From assembly GCF_002803065.1 (NCBI RefSeq), contig NZ_NNBL01000001.1, forward strand, positions 776,724 through 840,723: DNA of 64,000 nt, given 5' to 3'. This document shows positions 50,662-59,924 of the stretch, piece by piece. Position 1 is the first letter of the stretch, and each line of letters begins with the position of its first letter. The position numbers and the translations under genes are program-made. The DNA is from Streptomyces sp. CB01635. GTDB lineage: Bacteria; Actinomycetota; Actinomycetes; Streptomycetales; Streptomycetaceae. The notes under the pieces were generated by a model. It was not told where the DNA came from. It saw nothing but the letters and a program-made list of their open reading frames with translations, and searched no databases.

Positions 50662-51624
50662 TCACCGCTGGGCGAAGAGGACCCACACCTGCCCGGGCGC
50701 GAACGTCATGCGCTTGCCGCCGCCCGCCATCGTGAACTGTGTGCCGTCGGCCGCCGAGCGCCGCTCCCACCGGACGTCGTACGCCCGCCCGTCCCGCAGT
50801 ACCGTCGCCTTGCCCGAACCCACGGTGTCGGAGAACGGTGACGTGTTCCCCGACCGGTCGTGGAACCGCGAGCTGCGGACATCGACGTACTGGACGACGA
50901 CGGTCGAGGCGTTCAGCATCCCGCCGTCCGTGGTACGTGCCCGGGTGCCGTCCATCGATACCTGCCAACTACGGCTCTGGGCCGACCAGCTGAAGGTGAA
51001 GCGCGCCGCCGGGAAGCGCACGGTGAGGGTGTTCTTCGCCTGCCCGCCCGCCGGGCGCGCCCCGAACGTGACCCCGGCCGCCGCCAGCGCGCCCGCCTGC
51101 GGCGTCACGCCCAGCTTGCCGGGTCGGAGGTAGAGGTTGTGCGGCGCAGGCTTGTCGCTGCCGCGGAAGTAGGCGGCCGCCGGGGCCTTGCCGGGCGGGA
51201 GCGCGTTGAGCGGGGCCTCGGCGATCAGCGGCAGCAGTTTCGACTGGGCGCCGGAGAACGCGAGCGTGGGGCGGTCGAACTGCCGCAGCAGTTCGATATC
51301 GGTCTCGCGGGCGCTGCGCACCGGGCCGACCACGGGCGGCAGCCGGGTCGCGTACACGGCCATCAGTCGGCTCAGACCGCTCTCGACCTGCTCCGCGTAG
51401 ATGATGTCGGCCCGGCCGATGCCGGTCTGCGGGCGGGCTGGACCCACGTTGTCGATCTTCACGGCGAGAACGGGGCCACGGCTTCCCCCTCCGGTGGGGC
51501 TCGCGGAGTGGCCGTCCGGCGGGTGTCCGTCGCCGACCGTGCACCCGGCGGCCGTAGCGGCCAGGACCGCCGCGACGATCGCGGCCCGCCGCACGCGCGT
51601 CACCCGCATCCGTCGTATTCGCAC
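50662..51624 (-). CDS. DUF3048 domain lipoprotein (YerB-like)
   Basis: This 320-aa exported protein has an Arg-rich start, a hydrophobic stretch AAIVAAVLAATAAGC with a lipobox-like end (Cys28), and a Ser/Gly-rich spacer. The DUF3048 N-terminal domain follows (LAVKIDNVGPARPQTGIGRADIIYAE, SRLMAVYA, VGPVRSARETDIELL), then the C-terminal half with GQVWVLFAQR at the very end. Relatives such as YerB are cell-surface proteins whose biochemical role is not settled; a cell-wall function has been suggested from context. GTG 51624 and ATG 51609 are both possible starts. It ends 29 bp from the marR stop, convergent. Confidence 0.85.
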   Translation of the reverse strand: MRIRRMRVTRVRRAAIVAAVLAATAAGCTVGDGHPPDGHSASPTGGGSRGPVLAVKIDNVGPARPQTGIGRADIIYAEQVESGLSRLMAVYATRLPPVVGPVRSARETDIELLRQFDRPTLAFSGAQSKLLPLIAEAPLNALPPGKAPAAAYFRGSDKPAPHNLYLRPGKLGVTPQAGALAAAGVTFGARPAGGQAKNTLTVRFPAARFTFSWSAQSRSWQVSMDGTRARTTDGGMLNASTVVVQYVDVRSSRFHDRSGNTSPFSDTVGSGKATVLRDGRAYDVRWERRSAADGTQFTMAGGGKRMTFAPGQVWVLFAQR

Positions 51625-51720
51625 CTGTGGGTGATACCCGCCCAGGGGCGGATCGATCAGTTCCGGTCGAACATGTTCGAAATACTTGGCGGAGCTCGCG
51701 CGAGCCGACGCTCGTACCGG

Positions 51721-52788
51721 CTAGCGCAGGACATCCGCCAAGTCGTACCGCACCGGCTCGTCCAGCTGCGCGTACGTGCAGCTCTCGGGCGTCCGGTCCG
51801 GGCGCCAACGGCGGAAGCGGGCCGTGTGGCGAAAGCGCGCGCCGTTCTCCATGTGCTCGTACGCCACCTCGGCGACGAGCGGCGGTTCGAGGGGCACCCA
51901 TGACAGGTCCTTCTTGCCGGTCCAGCGGCTCGTCGCCCCGGGCAGGCGGGCCTTCTCGTGCGCCGACTCCTCGGTCCACGCGGCCCACGGATGGTCCTGC
52001 GCCGACTCGAGGCGCAGCGGCTCCAGCTCCGCGATCAGCTCCGTACGCCGTTTCATCGTGAACGCCGCGCACACGCCCACGTGCTGGAGAACGCCCTCGG
52101 CGTCGTACAGGCCGAGCAGCAGGGAGCCGACGACCGGGCCGCTCTTGTGGAAGCGGTAGCCGGCCACGACACAGTCCGCGGTCCGCTCATGCTTGATCTT
52201 GAACATCAGGCGTTCGTTCTCGCGGTAGCGCAGGTCGAACGGCTTGGCGATCACCCCGTCGAGGCCCGCGCCCTCGTACTGCTCGAACCACGTCTGCGCC
52301 AGCTCGGCGTCGGTCGTCGACGGGGCCAGGTGGACGGGCGGCGTCGCGCCGGACAGCGCCTCGGCCAGGCGGGACCGGCGGTCCACCAGGGGCGTGTCCA
52401 TCAGCGACTCGTCGCCGAGGGCCAGTACGTCGAACGCCACGAACGACGCCGGGGTGCGCTCCGCCAGCGTCTTCACCCGGGACGCGGCCGGGTGGATGCG
52501 TTCGGTGAGCGCGTCGAAGTCGAGCCGGCCGTCCCTGGCGATCACGATCTCGCCGTCGAGGACACAGCGCTCGGGCAGCCGGTCGAGGAGGGCGGCGACC
52601 AGCTCGGGGAAGTAGCGGGTCAGGGGCTTGCCCGTGCGGCTGCCGATCTCCAGGTCCGCGCCGTCCCGGAACACGATCGCGCGGAAGCCGTCCCATTTCG
52701 CCTCGTAACTCATCCCCGGCGGGATCTTCGCGACGGACTTGGCGAGCATCGGCTTCACGGGCGGCATCACCGGCAGATCCATGACCAT
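51721..52788 (-). CDS. ATP-dependent DNA ligase (LigC-like)
   Basis: This 355-aa ligase carries the adenylated Lys31 in YEAKWDGFRAI (motif I) and motif III-like FVAFDVLALGDESL. Motif IV is EGAGLDGVIAKP and motif V RLMFKIKHERTADCVV. An OB-fold C-terminal domain follows, with the ligase signature FRHTARFRRWRPDRTPESCT near the end. Length and order match the stand-alone actinobacterial LigC group used in Ku-dependent or alternative end joining and excision repair. It is divergent from a LigD-type polymerase gene with 74 bp between. No Ku gene is in the window. ATG 52788 is the start, with CAGAAT 6 nt upstream as possible leaderless promoter. Confidence 0.93.
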   Translation of the reverse strand: MVMDLPVMPPVKPMLAKSVAKIPPGMSYEAKWDGFRAIVFRDGADLEIGSRTGKPLTRYFPELVAALLDRLPERCVLDGEIVIARDGRLDFDALTERIHPAASRVKTLAERTPASFVAFDVLALGDESLMDTPLVDRRSRLAEALSGATPPVHLAPSTTDAELAQTWFEQYEGAGLDGVIAKPFDLRYRENERLMFKIKHERTADCVVAGYRFHKSGPVVGSLLLGLYDAEGVLQHVGVCAAFTMKRRTELIAELEPLRLESAQDHPWAAWTEESAHEKARLPGATSRWTGKKDLSWVPLEPPLVAEVAYEHMENGARFRHTARFRRWRPDRTPESCTYAQLDEPVRYDLADVLR

Positions 52789-52862
52789 GAGCCGATTCTG
52801 TCGCGATACGCCCCCGCCCGCCCGGTATGCGCAAGTCGGCCGATGCGCCTAGCGTGACCCGC

Positions 52863-53888
52863 ATGGGCAAGTCGAACGGCGCGGCGGTGGAGCTGGAGGC
52901 GGGGGAGCGGACGGTACGCCTGTCCAGCCCGGACCGGGTCATGTTCCCCGAGCCCGGCTACACCAAGCTCGACCTCGCCCGCTACTTCCTCTCCGTCGGC
53001 CCCGGCATCGTGCGCGCCCTGCGCGACCGCCCCACCACCCTCCAGCGCTACCCCGAGGGCCTGGCCGGCGAGTCCTTCTACCAGAAGCGCGCCGCCAAGA
53101 ATCTGCCCGACTGGATCCCCACCGGCACCATCACCTTCCCCAGCGGGCGCCACGCGGACGAGATGTGCCCCACCGAGATCGCCGCCGTCATCTGGGCGGC
53201 CCAGTACGGCACCCTCACCTTCCACCCCTGGCCCGTCCGGCGCGCGCACCCCGACCACCCCGACGAGCTGCGCATCGACCTCGACCCGCAGCCCGGCACC
53301 GACTACACCGACGCCGTCCGCGCCGCCCACGAGCTGCGCTCCGTCCTCCATGACTTCGGCGGCCTGCGCGGCTGGCCCAAGACGTCCGGCGGCCGCGGCA
53401 TGCACGTCTTCGTGCCGATCGCCCCGCGATGGACGTTCGTCGAGGTGCGCCGCGCGGCCATCGCCTGCGGCCGCGAGCTGGAGCGCCGTATGCCGGACCG
53501 CGTCACGACGGCCTGGTGGAAGGAAGAGCGCGGCGAGCGCATCTTCGTCGACTTCAACCAGACCGCACGCGACCGCACCATCGCCTCCGCCTACTCGGTA
53601 CGGCCACGGCCGAACGCCCCCGTCTCCGCGCCGCTGCGCTGGGACGAGGTCGACGACGCGCGCCCGGCCGACTTCGACATCGGCTCCATGCCGGCCCGCT
53701 ACGCCGAACTCGGCGACGTCCACGAGGACATGGACGAGCACGCCTTCCGGCTCGACGCGCTCCTCGAACTCGCCGACCGGGACGAACGGGACCGCGGCCT
53801 CGGCGACATGCCGTACCCGCCCGAGTATCCGAAGATGCCGGGCGAGCCCAAGCGGGTACAGCCGAGCCGGGCCAGACACGAGGACTGA
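52863..53888 (+). CDS. LigD-type NHEJ polymerase/primase domain protein
   Basis: This 341-aa stand-alone polymerase is of the archaeo-eukaryotic primase superfamily, homologous to the POL domain of mycobacterial LigD. Catalytic metal-binding Asp139 and Asp141 lie in RIDLDPQPGTDY, and a third Asp (about 230) in FVDFNQTARDRT. KTSGGRGMHVFVPI (about 173-186) binds the incoming nucleotide. It can fill or extend DNA ends, often with ribonucleotides, during end joining. It is divergent from the LigC-like ligase, giving a split version of LigD. TAGCGT lies 7 nt before the ATG at 52863, a leaderless-type arrangement that settles the start over one 36 nt earlier. Confidence 0.93.
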   Translation: MGKSNGAAVELEAGERTVRLSSPDRVMFPEPGYTKLDLARYFLSVGPGIVRALRDRPTTLQRYPEGLAGESFYQKRAAKNLPDWIPTGTITFPSGRHADEMCPTEIAAVIWAAQYGTLTFHPWPVRRAHPDHPDELRIDLDPQPGTDYTDAVRAAHELRSVLHDFGGLRGWPKTSGGRGMHVFVPIAPRWTFVEVRRAAIACGRELERRMPDRVTTAWWKEERGERIFVDFNQTARDRTIASAYSVRPRPNAPVSAPLRWDEVDDARPADFDIGSMPARYAELGDVHEDMDEHAFRLDALLELADRDERDRGLGDMPYPPEYPKMPGEPKRVQPSRARHED

Positions 53889-53928
53889 CCCGGCTCGACT
53901 CGCTCAACTCACCTACGGATACTGCCTG

Positions 53929-56136
53929 TTACAGCTCCTTGACGCGGATGTCCCGGTACGAGATGACGTCCGTCGTGCTGTGCACCTGGAGCCCGACATA
54001 GCCGGAGGAGAACCGCCGGCCGTCCGTGCCCGGGTCGTCCCCGCGCGGGGGCTCGAAGACCTGGCCGCCGGTGTTGTCGAACTCGTTGATCAGGACGCCG
54101 TTGCGCAGGATCGAGAAGTGCTGGCCGACCACACGGATCTCGTAGTCGTTCCAGGTGCCCTTCTGCGTGACGCCCGCGCCGGCGAGACCCACGCGGTCGA
54201 AGCCGTAGATCGAACCGGTCTTGTACATGTCGCCGTCAGGACGGTCGAGGACCTGCACCTCGTGCCCGTACTTGATGGCGACCCACTCCGGCCGCGACTC
54301 CTCCGGGTGGTCGTGGACCCACGGGAAGCGCACGAAGACACCGCCGTTGGCGTTGCCCGTGCCCGGCGCGTCGTCCCGCCACTGGAGCTTCAGCGAGAAG
54401 TCGCCGTACTTGCGCTGCGGGAACCACAGCATGCCCATGCCCTCGACGGTGGTGCTCGACGTGATCGAGCCGTCCGCGTTCAGGCCGAACTTGCCGCCGC
54501 CGACCTGCTCCCACTTGTCGAGCGAGCCCTGCGTGCCGTCGAAGATCTTGCGGTAGCCCTCGGTCTGGCCGGGCTTGCCGATCCCCGACTGCTTGGCGGC
54601 GCGGTTGATCTTGTTGTACTCGCGCTGGTCGATCACGCCTTCCTTGAGGAGCTTGTCGGTGACGGTCCTGACGTGCTTGAGGAAGAGGGCCTGCGAGGTC
54701 CACTCCCGCTCGTCCTCGATCAACTCGTTGATCCGGCACCGGTTGTTGGTGACCCGGTTCGGGATGCCCGTGTCGACCGTGCCGACGATCACCGTCAACC
54801 GCTCGTCGAACTCGGCGCAGTTGGGCGCCGGGACCCCGCCGCCCGTGGTGACCGTGAAGGCCTCCGATTTCGCCGCCGACGTGTTGCCGGCCTTGTCGCT
54901 CGCCCGGTACGCGACCGTGTGCGCGCCCGCCCGGTCCACCACGACCGGCGCGGTGTAGGCGAGGTAGGGGCCCGCGTCGAGCGAGTACTCGATCTTCTCG
55001 ACGCCCGAGTCGGCGTCCGTCGCGGAGACCGTCACCTTGGCGCTCTTGAGGTACGCGCCGTCGGAGTTCTTGTCGCCGTCGACCTTCGCGGACACCTCGG
55101 GCGGCGTCTTGTCCTGCACGGGCGGCGCGACCACGGTGAAGTCGACCGACTTCTCCGCCGCCACGTTCCCCGCCTTGTCCGCGGCCCGGTAGCGCACGGT
55201 GTGTGCGCCCACTTCGTGCACCATCACAGGGGAGGTGTACGGCTGCCAGGCGCCGTCCGAACCCACCGCGTACTCGATGGAGTTGACGCCGGATCCGGTG
55301 TCGGAGGCCGTCACCGTGACCGTCGCCATCGAGAGGTACTCGCCCTTGTCGTTCTTCTCGCCGCTCACCGTCGCCGAGGTCTCCGGAGGCGTCTTGTCGT
55401 CCGTCGGCGGCGCGACCACGGTGAAGTCGACCGACTTCTCCGCCGCCACGTTCCCCGCCTTGTCGGACGCCCGGTAGCGGATCTTGTGCGTACCGACCTG
55501 GTCGACGACCACCGCGGTCGTGTACGGCTGCCAGGCGCCGTCGGCGCCCACCGCGTACTCGACCTTGTCGACCCCGGAGCCCGCGTCCGTCGCCGTCACA
55601 CCGACCGACGCCGAACCGACGTACTCCCCTTGGGCGTTCTTCTGCCCCTCGACCTTCGCCGAGGTCTCCGGCGCGGCCGTGTCCTCGCCGCCGCCCTCGG
55701 TCACGACGAGGATGCCCTGCATGCCCTCGTGGCCGGGGATCGTGCAGTGGTAGCGGTAACGGCCCGGGGTCAGGGTGACCTCGACCGAGTGCTTGCCGCC
55801 CTCACTGTCGTTCGGGTTGGCCAGGATGTTCACCGACACGTCGTTGTTGTACTCGGGGTCCGACGTGTCGAACGTCAGCGTGTGCGGCATGCCCATGGTG
55901 TTGCCGGTCGCCGCGCTGTTCTCGAAGACGATCGTCGTCGCGCCCGCCACCGCCGTGGTCGGCGCCGAGGCGTACTTGGTGATGTCGTCGCTGCCGGTCC
56001 AGTTCAGGACCTGCTGGGCCGCGGCGACCGGGGCGTCCTGCCCGAACGCGACGGGGGAGCCGAGTCCGAGCATCAGCAGCACGGCGGCGAACAGCGCCGT
56101 CCACAGTCTTCGCCGGTTCTTGGTGCGGATCCTCAT
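53929..56136 (-). CDS. Secreted cupredoxin + three Ig-like repeats + DUF1080 protein
   Basis: This 735-aa secreted protein has a signal peptide (about 1-32) and a plastocyanin/azurin-like domain (about 40-146). The type-1 copper ligands are visible: His85 in GMPHTL, then Cys131, His136 and Met139 in YHCTIPGHEGM. Three 95-residue OmpL47/Ig-like repeats follow (about 156-440; GAWQPYT, YRASDKAGN). A helical spacer with Cys residues comes next, then DUF1080 (about 540-735; FDGTQGSLDKWEQ), a family that includes 3-keto-glycoside hydrolases. The ATG at 56136 overlaps the stop of the ThuA gene by one base (TGATG). Co-location with a laccase and a GMC oxidase points to extracellular sugar or lignin redox chemistry. 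Confidence 0.85.
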   Translation of the reverse strand: MRIRTKNRRRLWTALFAAVLLMLGLGSPVAFGQDAPVAAAQQVLNWTGSDDITKYASAPTTAVAGATTIVFENSAATGNTMGMPHTLTFDTSDPEYNNDVSVNILANPNDSEGGKHSVEVTLTPGRYRYHCTIPGHEGMQGILVVTEGGGEDTAAPETSAKVEGQKNAQGEYVGSASVGVTATDAGSGVDKVEYAVGADGAWQPYTTAVVVDQVGTHKIRYRASDKAGNVAAEKSVDFTVVAPPTDDKTPPETSATVSGEKNDKGEYLSMATVTVTASDTGSGVNSIEYAVGSDGAWQPYTSPVMVHEVGAHTVRYRAADKAGNVAAEKSVDFTVVAPPVQDKTPPEVSAKVDGDKNSDGAYLKSAKVTVSATDADSGVEKIEYSLDAGPYLAYTAPVVVDRAGAHTVAYRASDKAGNTSAAKSEAFTVTTGGGVPAPNCAEFDERLTVIVGTVDTGIPNRVTNNRCRINELIEDEREWTSQALFLKHVRTVTDKLLKEGVIDQREYNKINRAAKQSGIGKPGQTEGYRKIFDGTQGSLDKWEQVGGGKFGLNADGSITSSTTVEGMGMLWFPQRKYGDFSLKLQWRDDAPGTGNANGGVFVRFPWVHDHPEESRPEWVAIKYGHEVQVLDRPDGDMYKTGSIYGFDRVGLAGAGVTQKGTWNDYEIRVVGQHFSILRNGVLINEFDNTGGQVFEPPRGDDPGTDGRRFSSGYVGLQVHSTTDVISYRDIRVKEL
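54817..55671 (-). repeat. Three 285-bp in-frame repeats encoding Ig-like domains
   Basis: Each unit encodes 95 residues. The second and third copies share a stretch of about 58 identical bases (from 55121 and from 55406, beginning GGCGGCGCGACCACGG), so recombination or recent duplication is likely. Confidence 0.8.
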
Positions 56137-58652
56137 CACTGCGCCTTCCTGGCCAGGTCGCCGGCCGCAGGGGTCGCCTCGCCGCCCGTGTAAGTCACCT
56201 TCCACAGAGCCGACTTGGCATCCGAGGTGAAGAAGCCGCGGCCGTAGTCGAGGACGTAGAGCGCGCCGTCGGGGCCGAACTTCCAGTCCATGAGGTTCTT
56301 GATGCCGTCGTTGCCGACCGGCACGATCTTCTTGAGGTTCTCGGCGTGCACCGGGATGCCGCCGTCACCGGCCGTCTTCGGGTCGGTGATCACCGCGTGC
56401 CGCGGCTGCGTGGCGTCGTAGAAGTCGCCGACGAACCACTTGCCGTCCCAGTAGCTCGGCCACTTGTCCGCGTTCGGGATCGACGCGTCGTAGCGGTAGA
56501 CGGGCCCGTCCATCGCGGCCTGCCCGCCGCCCTTCAGCCACGGCAGGAGGTACTTGGCCTCCTCCTTCTTGTACGAGGGGATGCCGTTGGCGTCGCGCGG
56601 GTAGTCCGGCCCGCCACCCTGTGGCGAGTACCAGATGTTGTTGCCGGTCACCGGCGGCAGGTTGACCAGGCCGTTGTTGTTCGGCGACTCGTTCTTCGGG
56701 TGGTCGCAGTCGTACCAGCCGAGCGGCTTCGTCGGGTCCGGAAGATTGCGGTCACGGTAGGGCTGCTTGTTGCCCATGCAGTACGGCCAGCCACGGTTGG
56801 ACGCCTTGGTGATCACGGCGAACGTGTCGTACTTCGCCGGGCCCCAGGTCGTCGACGGCTCACCGGCGTCCGGGCCGACCCAGCCCGCGTACAGCGTGTC
56901 GGTCTTCTTGTCGACGGAGATGCGCGCCGGGTTGCGGACACCCATCACATAGATCTCGCCGCGTGTCTTGCCGCCGCCCTCCGCGGTCTCCTTGCCCGTG
57001 AAGAGGTTGCCCTCCGGCAGCGTGTACGTACCGTCGGCCTCCGGGTGGATGCGCAGGATCTTGCCGTTGAGGTTGTTCGTGTTGCCGGCGGTGCGGCGCG
57101 CGTCCGCGAAGGAGACGCCCTTGTAGTTCGGCTGCGGGTTGTTGCCCGAGTAGCCGTCGCTGAAGCCGGAGGAGTTGTTGTCACCGGTCGCGATGTACAG
57201 GTTGCCCTTGGAGTCCCAGGCCATCCCGCCGCCCGCGTGGCAGCAACTGTGGACCTGCACCGGCCACTTGAGCAGCACCTTCTCGCTGCTCAGGTCCAGC
57301 TTGTTGGTGTTCAGGTCGAGTGTGAAGCGGGAGACCTGCCGCTCGGCCATCTGCTTGTCGCGGTCGAGCCCCGAGTGCGGCGTGTAGTGCAGATACACCC
57401 AGCCGTTCTGCTCGAACTTCGGGTCGAGCTCGATGCCGAGCAGCCCCTCCTCGACCTTGGTGAGTTCGTCGCCGCCGCCCTTGTTGCCGAAGACGGTGAG
57501 CGCCCCGGCCTGGGTGACCTTCTTGGTCTTCGGGTCGTAGACGTGGATCTCGCCCTTGCCCTTGCCGATGTCGGGGTTGTTCCAGTCGGTGATCACCGGC
57601 TGCGAGGAGTCGGCGCCGCCGCGGCCGATGTACAGGACGCGTCCGTCGGGCGCGGTGACCAGGCCGTGCGGCTCGCCGATCTGGTCGTTCTGGCCCGCCT
57701 GGTTGGGCTGGGTGAGTCGCTCAGCCTTGTAGTTGGAGTCGATCGCGGCCTTGCAGTCGGCGCGCACGATGCGGCTCGTCCACAGCAGGGCGCCGCGCAG
57801 ATGCGACTGGAAGTCCACCTCGTCGTAGCTGGAGGCCGTGCCGCCCATGCCCGTATAGAAGGAGCGGCCGCCGTCGTAGTCACGGCACCAGGACACCGGG
57901 TGGTCCGCGCCGTTGGCGCTCGCGCCCGGCTGGTAGGTCGACTCGCGGACCCGGGCCACGGTGTGCACCGAGCCGGACGGGTTCTTCACCCAGTTCAGCC
58001 ACTGGTCGGGCCGCTTCCACTGCACGGGAAGGTCCTTGGTGGCCGGATGCTGGCGGTCACCGACCTCGACGGTGGCCCGCTGGACGTTCGCCGGGCTGGA
58101 GTCGGCCGGACGCGCGCCGATCAGACCGGTGAACCAGTCCGAGTACGGCTCGGCGCGGGCCGCGTCGTGGATGCCGACGAACCCGCCGCCGGCCTCCATG
58201 AACGACTCGAGCCCCGCCTCCTGGTCCGGGTCGAGCACGTCGCCGCCGCCGGTCAGGAAGACGACCGAGTTGTAGCGGCCCAGCTTCGTGGCGTCGGTGA
58301 ACACGGACGCGTCGTCCGTCGCCGTGATCTTGAAGCGCTGGGCGGCGGGGCCGCTCTGGCCGATCTTCTCGATGGCCGCGATTCCCGCGTTCACCACCGG
58401 TGACTCGTCGCCGCCCGCGGCGGAGCCGTAGTACACCAGGACGCGCACATTCGAGCCGCCGGGAGGCGACGGCAGGGACATCGTTGTCACGGATGGTTCG
58501 GGACCCGGACGCGCGCTGGCGGCGGGCCCGGTAAGGAGTCCGGCGGCGACCGCCCCGGACGCCAGGACCGCGGCGACTGCACGGCGTCGTCTGCGTCTGT
58601 CTCTGTCCAACCCTCTTACGCCCAAGGGTTTTTGATGCGGCGTGGACCGCAT
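56136..58652 (-). CDS. Secreted ThuA domain + sugar-dehydrogenase-like beta-propeller protein
   Basis: This protein is 838 aa from ATG 58652 (GTG 58664 is an equal alternative; GAGGGG lies before both). After a signal peptide (about 20-50), residues about 65-300 form a ThuA-like glutamine-amidotransferase-fold domain (VRVLVYYG, VVFLTGGGDVLDPDQEAGLESFMEAGGGFVGIHDA). Residues about 310-825 form a glucose/sorbosone dehydrogenase-type propeller (EPHGLVTAPDGRVLYIGRGG, LLGIELDPKFEQNGWVYLHYT, HSCCHAGGGMAWDSKGNLYIATGDN). ThuA proteins act on 3-keto sugars in trehalose use; the propeller usually binds PQQ. One-base overlap (TGATG) couples it to the DUF1080 gene. It probably oxidises or converts extracellular sugars. 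Confidence 0.87.
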   Translation of the reverse strand: MRSTPHQKPLGVRGLDRDRRRRRRAVAAVLASGAVAAGLLTGPAASARPGPEPSVTTMSLPSPPGGSNVRVLVYYGSAAGGDESPVVNAGIAAIEKIGQSGPAAQRFKITATDDASVFTDATKLGRYNSVVFLTGGGDVLDPDQEAGLESFMEAGGGFVGIHDAARAEPYSDWFTGLIGARPADSSPANVQRATVEVGDRQHPATKDLPVQWKRPDQWLNWVKNPSGSVHTVARVRESTYQPGASANGADHPVSWCRDYDGGRSFYTGMGGTASSYDEVDFQSHLRGALLWTSRIVRADCKAAIDSNYKAERLTQPNQAGQNDQIGEPHGLVTAPDGRVLYIGRGGADSSQPVITDWNNPDIGKGKGEIHVYDPKTKKVTQAGALTVFGNKGGGDELTKVEEGLLGIELDPKFEQNGWVYLHYTPHSGLDRDKQMAERQVSRFTLDLNTNKLDLSSEKVLLKWPVQVHSCCHAGGGMAWDSKGNLYIATGDNNSSGFSDGYSGNNPQPNYKGVSFADARRTAGNTNNLNGKILRIHPEADGTYTLPEGNLFTGKETAEGGGKTRGEIYVMGVRNPARISVDKKTDTLYAGWVGPDAGEPSTTWGPAKYDTFAVITKASNRGWPYCMGNKQPYRDRNLPDPTKPLGWYDCDHPKNESPNNNGLVNLPPVTGNNIWYSPQGGGPDYPRDANGIPSYKKEEAKYLLPWLKGGGQAAMDGPVYRYDASIPNADKWPSYWDGKWFVGDFYDATQPRHAVITDPKTAGDGGIPVHAENLKKIVPVGNDGIKNLMDWKFGPDGALYVLDYGRGFFTSDAKSALWKVTYTGGEATPAAGDLARKAQ

Positions 58653-58694
58653 GAGTTCACCCACCCCTCGTCGGTCACAGGTACGGCGCGGACG

Positions 58695-58723
58695 AAGCTA
58701 GACCTCTTTTCGCGGCTCGCCAA
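58695..58723 (-). promoter_or_regulatory. Promoter of the ThuA-DUF1080 operon
   Basis: On the minus strand TTGGCG (58718-58723) and TAGCTT (58695-58700) are spaced by 17 bp, 43 bp before the ATG. This is a good match to the principal sigma factor consensus. Confidence 0.55.
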
Positions 58724-58858
58724 TAGGTATGGCCGCAATGGCACGAACTTTGTCCTGAGTGTGGATAAACGAAGATCACCCGGTTACCGTCTCTCTGGTC
58801 GTCACGGCAGGCACTGGTGGCACGTCCGCAAATCCCGTACGAGGGTGGGGAGTTCGGC

Positions 58859-59833
58859 ATGGACAGGCGCAGCTTCAACCGGCGGGTGCTGATGGGCGGG
58901 GCCGCCGTCGCGACGACCGCGACATCGTTGTCGCTCATCGCGGCGACGGACGCGGCCCCCGCAGACGGCCCGGTGCGCACGGCTCCGGCCGGCGGTGAGG
59001 TCAAGCGCATCAAGATGTACGCGGAGAAGCTCGCGGACGGGCAGATGGGCTACGGGTTCGAGAAGGGCAAGGCGTCCGTACCCGGCCCTCTGATCGAGCT
59101 CAACGAGGGCGACACCCTGCACATCGAGTTCGAGAACACGATGGACGTGGCGGCCAGCCTGCACGTCCACGGCCTCGACTACGAGGTCTCCAGCGACGGC
59201 ACCAAGCTCAACAAGAGCGACGTCGAGCCCGGCGGCAAGCGCACCTACACCTGGCGGACGCACGTCCCCGGCCGGCGCAAGGACGGCACATGGCGCGCGG
59301 GCAGCGCGGGGTACTGGCACTATCACGACCACGTCGTCGGCACGGAACACGGCACCGGTGGCATCCGCAAGGGCCTGTACGGGCCGGTCATCGTCCGGCG
59401 CAAGGGCGACGTCCTCCCGGACACCACGTTCACGATCGTCTTCAACGACATGACCATCAACAACAAGCCGGCGCACGAAGGCCCCAACTTCGAAGCCACG
59501 GTGGGTGATCGCGTCGAGATCGTCATGATCACGCACGGCGAGTACTACCACACCTTCCACATGCACGGTCATCGCTGGGCGGACAACCGCACGGGCATGC
59601 TGACCGGCCCGGACGACCCGAGCCAGGTCGTCGACAACAAGATCGTCGGCCCCGCGGACTCGTTCGGCTTCCAGATCATCGCGGGCGAGGGCGTCGGGGC
59701 GGGCGCCTGGATGTACCACTGCCACGTCCAGAGCCACTCCGACATGGGGATGGTGGGGCTCTTCCTGGTGAAGAAGGAGGACGGCACCATCCCGGGCTAC
59801 GAGCCGCACCACCCGGCGGGGCACACCGGCTAG
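58859..59833 (+). CDS. Small two-domain laccase (multicopper oxidase)
   Basis: This 324-aa enzyme is of the Streptomyces SLAC type, which is active as a trimer. A Tat-like signal ([14 protein letters not shown]) precedes it. All four copper motifs are seen: LHVHG (His102/104), HYHDH (154-158), HTFHMHGH (231-238) and [12 protein letters not shown] (287-298) with the type-1 Cys288, His293 and axial Met298. It oxidises phenols with O2 and may act on lignin-derived compounds, matching the pca genes nearby. The ATG at 58859 has GGGGAG at the right distance. It is divergent from the ThuA-DUF1080 operon, whose first domain is also a copper protein. Confidence 0.95.
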   Translation: MDRRSFNRRVLMGGAAVATTATSLSLIAATDAAPADGPVRTAPAGGEVKRIKMYAEKLADGQMGYGFEKGKASVPGPLIELNEGDTLHIEFENTMDVAASLHVHGLDYEVSSDGTKLNKSDVEPGGKRTYTWRTHVPGRRKDGTWRAGSAGYWHYHDHVVGTEHGTGGIRKGLYGPVIVRRKGDVLPDTTFTIVFNDMTINNKPAHEGPNFEATVGDRVEIVMITHGEYYHTFHMHGHRWADNRTGMLTGPDDPSQVVDNKIVGPADSFGFQIIAGEGVGAGAWMYHCHVQSHSDMGMVGLFLVKKEDGTIPGYEPHHPAGHTG

Positions 59834-59924
59834 GGGGCTTTCGCAGGGGTACGTCACGGGTGTAAACCTCCGGGGAGGAAGCGGATCATCACCTGGTCCT
59901 CAACCACCCACCCCGGGAGTCGAG

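Noticed and set aside
53350..56193. 947-codon rightward open frame
   Set aside because: It overlaps the polymerase gene and is antisense to the cupredoxin/DUF1080 gene; repeats seen in it simply mirror those genes.
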